A stretch of 15,112 bases of DNA from the NCBI GenBank assembly GCA_021788685.1, contig JAJYKH010000026.1, positions 1-15,112 of the forward strand, written 5' to 3'. The first letter of the stretch is position 1, and each line of letters starts with the position of its first letter. Shown piece after piece: positions 14,305-15,112 of this stretch. The notes under the pieces were generated by a model. The model saw only the letters and a program-made list of their open reading frames with translations, did not search any database and had not been told where the DNA came from. This stretch comes from Deltaproteobacteria bacterium (GTDB lineage: Bacteria > Desulfobacterota > Desulfobulbia > Desulfobulbales > UBA5123). The translations under genes and the position numbers were made by a program.

Positions 14305-15112
14305 TGAGATTCCGGTGGATTTTTATGAGGCGGGGCTCCTTGCGTTTGGGTGCAATTTCGTGTTTGTCGTTAGCACTTTCCATCCTGACAATATTTACCA
14401 GTATTCAACCAGGGTTGGCCTATAATCCAAACGATCCGATTAGAGATGAAGTAATTTATAAGCCGAATGACGAAGTGCTATTGACGATGTCGAATTCGCA
14501 AGCCCGCCAAATAATAGAGTCCTATGAAAATCGCCGCCTCCCGATTCCGCCTGGTTTTACTAGTTATACATATAATGACACTCTATTTACTAATATCGAA
14601 ATAAGTCCTGATAAAATAAGTTGGAATGAAAAATACCCGACTCTTTATTGGGCTTCTACCGCATATTTTAAATCGATGAGCCCGAGAGTTCAGAAAAGTC
14701 ATAGCTGTGGAACTTTCGATGTGCTTCTGTGCGAAGATGCCCCTTTGTACCAGGGTTGTGTTGAGCAGGTGGAACATGGAAGCCAAAATTCTACTCTTGC
14801 AACCGTTTACTTTTGGGAGTCTCTCAACAAAGATGAAGCGGTCTCTTTGGCCAATGCTTTCTACGTCCTCAAGCGGTATTCCGAAGGCTACAAACCAGAA
14901 GATGCTGTCGCTTCGATTGCTGATTTTCAGGCGAAGGCGAAGGCATGGCGGGCCTTGGCTGTTAAACCGGCCCTGTCCGAAGATGTGGAGAAATGCCGGG
15001 TTATGGCGGAAGATGCCCTCCGGAACAAGAATTTCGAAAAGGCCGTCCAGTACTATGAAAAGGGCTTGGCGATCGAGCCTCTCTGGCCCCAGGGGCAGTT
15101 CAATGCCGCTTT
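14304..15112 (+). CDS. Secreted tetratricopeptide-repeat protein, second member of the array (3' end beyond window)
   Basis: The frame is open from the ATG at 14304, which overlaps the previous stop as TGATG, to the window edge (269 codons). A GTG at 14301 would give a GTGA overlap and better spacing. The signal peptide MRFRWIFMRRGSLRLGAISC through QPGLA is followed by DEVIYKPNDEVLLTMSNSQA, clearly paralogous to DEVVYRPNDDVLFTMTDSQA of the first gene. Residues of roughly 75-180 are very different from the first gene and AT-rich, with Cys residues in SCGTFDVLLCEDAPLYQGC. From AVSLANAFYVLK onward the proteins converge, and the last 169 bases differ from the first gene at one base only. Its ribosome site is the GGAGGAG inside the last codons of the first gene, so translation is probably coupled. 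Function unknown. Confidence 0.82.
   Translation, partial: MRFRWIFMRRGSLRLGAISCLSLALSILTIFTSIQPGLAYNPNDPIRDEVIYKPNDEVLLTMSNSQARQIIESYENRRLPIPPGFTSYTYNDTLFTNIEISPDKISWNEKYPTLYWASTAYFKSMSPRVQKSHSCGTFDVLLCEDAPLYQGCVEQVEHGSQNSTLATVYFWESLNKDEAVSLANAFYVLKRYSEGYKPEDAVASIADFQAKAKAWRALAVKPALSEDVEKCRVMAEDALRNKNFEKAVQYYEKGLAIEPLWPQGQFNAA

Overview
The window is high-GC bacterial DNA. It looks like a deltaproteobacterium in the broad sense, of Desulfuromonadales or Geobacter-like type. That placement is an inference from three things: a short ThiF with a ThiS-like N-terminus, a free-standing AICAR transformylase, and an acyl-CoA ligase remnant with a P-I-L-P-D-F-P-E motif. No marker gene fixes the taxon.

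Positions 1-5052 are housekeeping. A tandem-ACT-domain protein runs leftward off the window edge. Divergent from it is a rightward thiamine-thiazole cluster, thiF-thiS-thiG-thiH. ThiF adenylates the ThiS C-terminal Gly-Gly, ThiH makes dehydroglycine from tyrosine, and ThiG assembles the thiazole. Next comes a purH-like gene that encodes only the AICAR formyltransferase half, closed by a strong intrinsic terminator.

Positions 5053-12852 are accessory. A promoter and long leader precede a 1382-residue membrane hybrid histidine kinase (six predicted membrane segments, three near-repeat PAS domains, HisKA, HATPase, two receiver domains, HPt). It overlaps by 4 bases an HD-GYP response regulator, a probable cyclic-di-GMP phosphodiesterase. 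A convergent fadL-type outer-membrane transporter follows. Upstream of it is the decayed 5' end of an acyl-CoA synthetase gene that keeps a 16-bp palindrome and a possible promoter. A frameshifted, truncated ISAzo13-type transposase ends this region.

From 12853 a second copy of the last codons of purH, its stop and its terminator appears, fused directly to the transposase stump. All six differences between the two purH 3' ends in this stretch are synonymous third-position changes, so they appear to have diverged while both were coding. A second copy of the promoter found upstream of the kinase then drives a tandem array of secreted tetratricopeptide proteins with diverged N-terminal halves and nearly identical C-terminal DNA; the second runs off the right edge. 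The purH end plus terminator plus promoter therefore brackets the 7.8-kb accessory block, as expected if that block was inserted at, or exchanged through, the purH 3' end. No integrase is visible.
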